Shown: one piece after another, positions 18,755-20,000 of the stretch
How positions within the stretch are numbered: position 1 is the stretch's first letter
How the letters are laid out: the number at the start of each line of letters is the position of its first letter
Assembly: GCF_000091045.1 (NCBI RefSeq)
Contig: NC_006680.1
Location: 677,501-697,500 of the forward strand
Direction of reading: 5' to 3'
Source: Cryptococcus deneoformans JEC21
Lineage: Eukaryota; Basidiomycota; Tremellomycetes; Tremellales; Cryptococcaceae
DNA: 20,000 nucleotides
The notes under the pieces: model-generated
Told to the model about the DNA's origin: nothing
Databases searched by the model: none
The model's input: only the letters and a program-made list of their open reading frames with translations
Translations under genes and position numbers: made by a program

Positions 18755-20000
18755 CAGAAATTGGAACGTGGGCTCGAGCACCGTTAAAGTACTGCTCTCT
18801 TCCTCAGTAATAATGTCTATCAACGTATGTAGGGGTACTTGTACTATAAAAGCGAGGAGGCTGGAATTTCATCATCCGTCGGCGTATGCCAGATTTATCC
18901 TTTTATGCATTTTTACACATCCAATGGAGGTCTCGGATCTGAGAGCAAGAGATCAGTTATTATTAACGGACAAACCCAGCGAAGTAGCAGGATGCGAGGA
19001 AATGGCAAGAGAGAAACGCCTTATACAAAGTCGGAAAAAGGTAATAACAGTGTTTTTGTTGTTGAAAATAGATTAAATACGGCTTGTGCGACAACAATCT
19101 TATCCAGGCAAAACATGGTACGTGCCATTCAAAACAAATCATCGTTCATTGTTGATGCAGACGGAACGAATGGTGGTGGGGCCTGGTGATAAATGCTCTT
19201 CTCGCGCATCCTTCCCTTCGGCCCCGACGTATTGCGGAAATGCCGGATCGGAGACAGCGCAGCAATCATCACAGATCACAGATCGCACGTCGCACAACAC
19301 AAAAAACCTAGATTATTTGTTTCGCGAATATGTTTGGCGCAGTCGTGGTTTCTCTGCTGGTACTAATTAAGGTTGTAATTGCGGATGACGAAGCACGACG
19401 ACCGTTGATGTGTGGATTATTTATCATAACTGATGAGACAGGACGGAGAGAATGAAGAGAGAAGAGAGAAGAAAGCGACGACACCAAGCAGTAATAATTG
19501 AGTTCGAGTCAGCCTTTTTTAGGCATTATTTGCCTATACATATACACATTGTCGCTAGGCTCACAGTAGGACTCAGGTAACACATTTTTGTTTACTGTTG
19601 GTGTTCGCCGTCGTCGTGCATGACAACAGCGGTGCCCAGCGAGAAGACGAACAGCAGATCAATCATGCATTATGCATGCCACTGTGCTCACCAATTTGTC
19701 TACATGTATCAAATATATAGCTCCACTACATAAAGATAATCCATTTCCTTCGGGTCAGAGAGTCATTTTAGTCAACACTCTAATGACTTGCTCAAGATCC
19801 CTATCGATGTATAATACCAAGAACCCCGATCCGCACGCCTTTTTAAGAGGAACAAAAAAGGTCGAAAGAAAAGGGGAAGATGGGGCAACTCTATAGGAGT
19901 GAGGAACGGCGAGTCACCTCGATCCCGTGCCGCGTGCCGCTTTGCCGTTAACCGTCTAAAAGCCACAAAGGGTTCCTCCGACATTTGTCTCGTTCGGAGA

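Larger units (their letters stand above)
18535..20000. other. 1.47-kb stretch without a convincing gene
   Basis: I see no spliced or unspliced frame with family features on either strand. The first part is presumably the promoter of Nudix copy B; the right part may be upstream or leader sequence of a gene beyond the window. Structured elements are a 7-bp hairpin (18673-18690), a 12-bp palindrome (18743-18754), a doubled ATCACAG (about 19266-19279) and a purine-only tract (about 19454-19475). The longest open frame (18839-19189, plus) lacks an ATG start and resembles nothing known to me. Confidence 0.5.

Noticed and set aside
18839..19189. 116-codon plus-strand open frame in the gene-poor end
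   Set aside because: It starts with TTG, has no ATG near its beginning, no motif known to me and no exon-like neighbours; an open frame of this length can occur by chance.
19454..19475. Purine-only tract, considered as a triplex-forming or functional repeat
   Set aside because: It is short and imperfect; such GA tracts are common in fungal promoters.
19772..19984. Minus-strand frame starting MSEEPFVAFRRL
   Set aside because: It is short, its body is Arg/Leu/Pro-rich without motif, and no donor site links it to a plausible second exon inside the window. It could be a first exon, but nothing supports this.

Overview
The window reads as a euchromatic piece of a basidiomycete yeast nuclear genome, most likely Cryptococcus (Tremellomycetes). 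That assignment is an inference from the style of the genes: ten complete protein genes carry 47 coding introns, nearly all 47-106 nt with GT...AG ends and CTRAC/CTAAC-like branch sites, and intergenic gaps are short. All exon chains given here were joined by eye and sum to an exact number of codons; no transcript data were available.

Layout, left to right. 1-60: tail of a plus-strand gene (weak). 244-1449 (-): senescence/spartin-domain protein. 1613-2989 (+): glutathionyl-hydroquinone-reductase type glutathione transferase (ECM4 family) with two in-frame starts. 3219-5911 (-): mitochondrial aspartyl-tRNA synthetase. 6091-7136 (+): COQ9-like ubiquinone biosynthesis protein. 7289-8804 (-): aldo-keto reductase. 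9410-11867 (-): BET-family double-bromodomain protein (BDF1). 12303-14048 (-): MAK11/PAK1IP1-like WD40 ribosome-assembly factor. 14491-15130 (+): prefoldin subunit 5. 15256-16711 (-) and 17061-18534 (-): a tandem pair of paralogous DUF4743-Nudix hydrolases. 18535-20000: no convincing gene.

Themes. The left half is rich in mitochondrial and redox genes: the transferase has a possible mitochondrial leader, and the AspRS and COQ9 genes diverge from a 179-nt gap. The centre holds nuclear growth functions (BDF1, MAK11, prefoldin), with MAK11 and prefoldin divergent. The right part is the duplicated Nudix pair, in which one copy has lost a motif that the other keeps.

The most noteworthy items are the Nudix pair (same exon lengths in several places, one intron difference, an eroded W-P-G-x-L-D-N motif in one copy), the weak-AUG/strong-AUG arrangement of the transferase, a perfect 10-bp CRE palindrome in the shared promoter at 1519-1528, and an 11-nt microexon in the aldo-keto reductase. 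I did not find a mobile element, CRISPR array, tRNA or rRNA gene, or a clearly new defence-like system.
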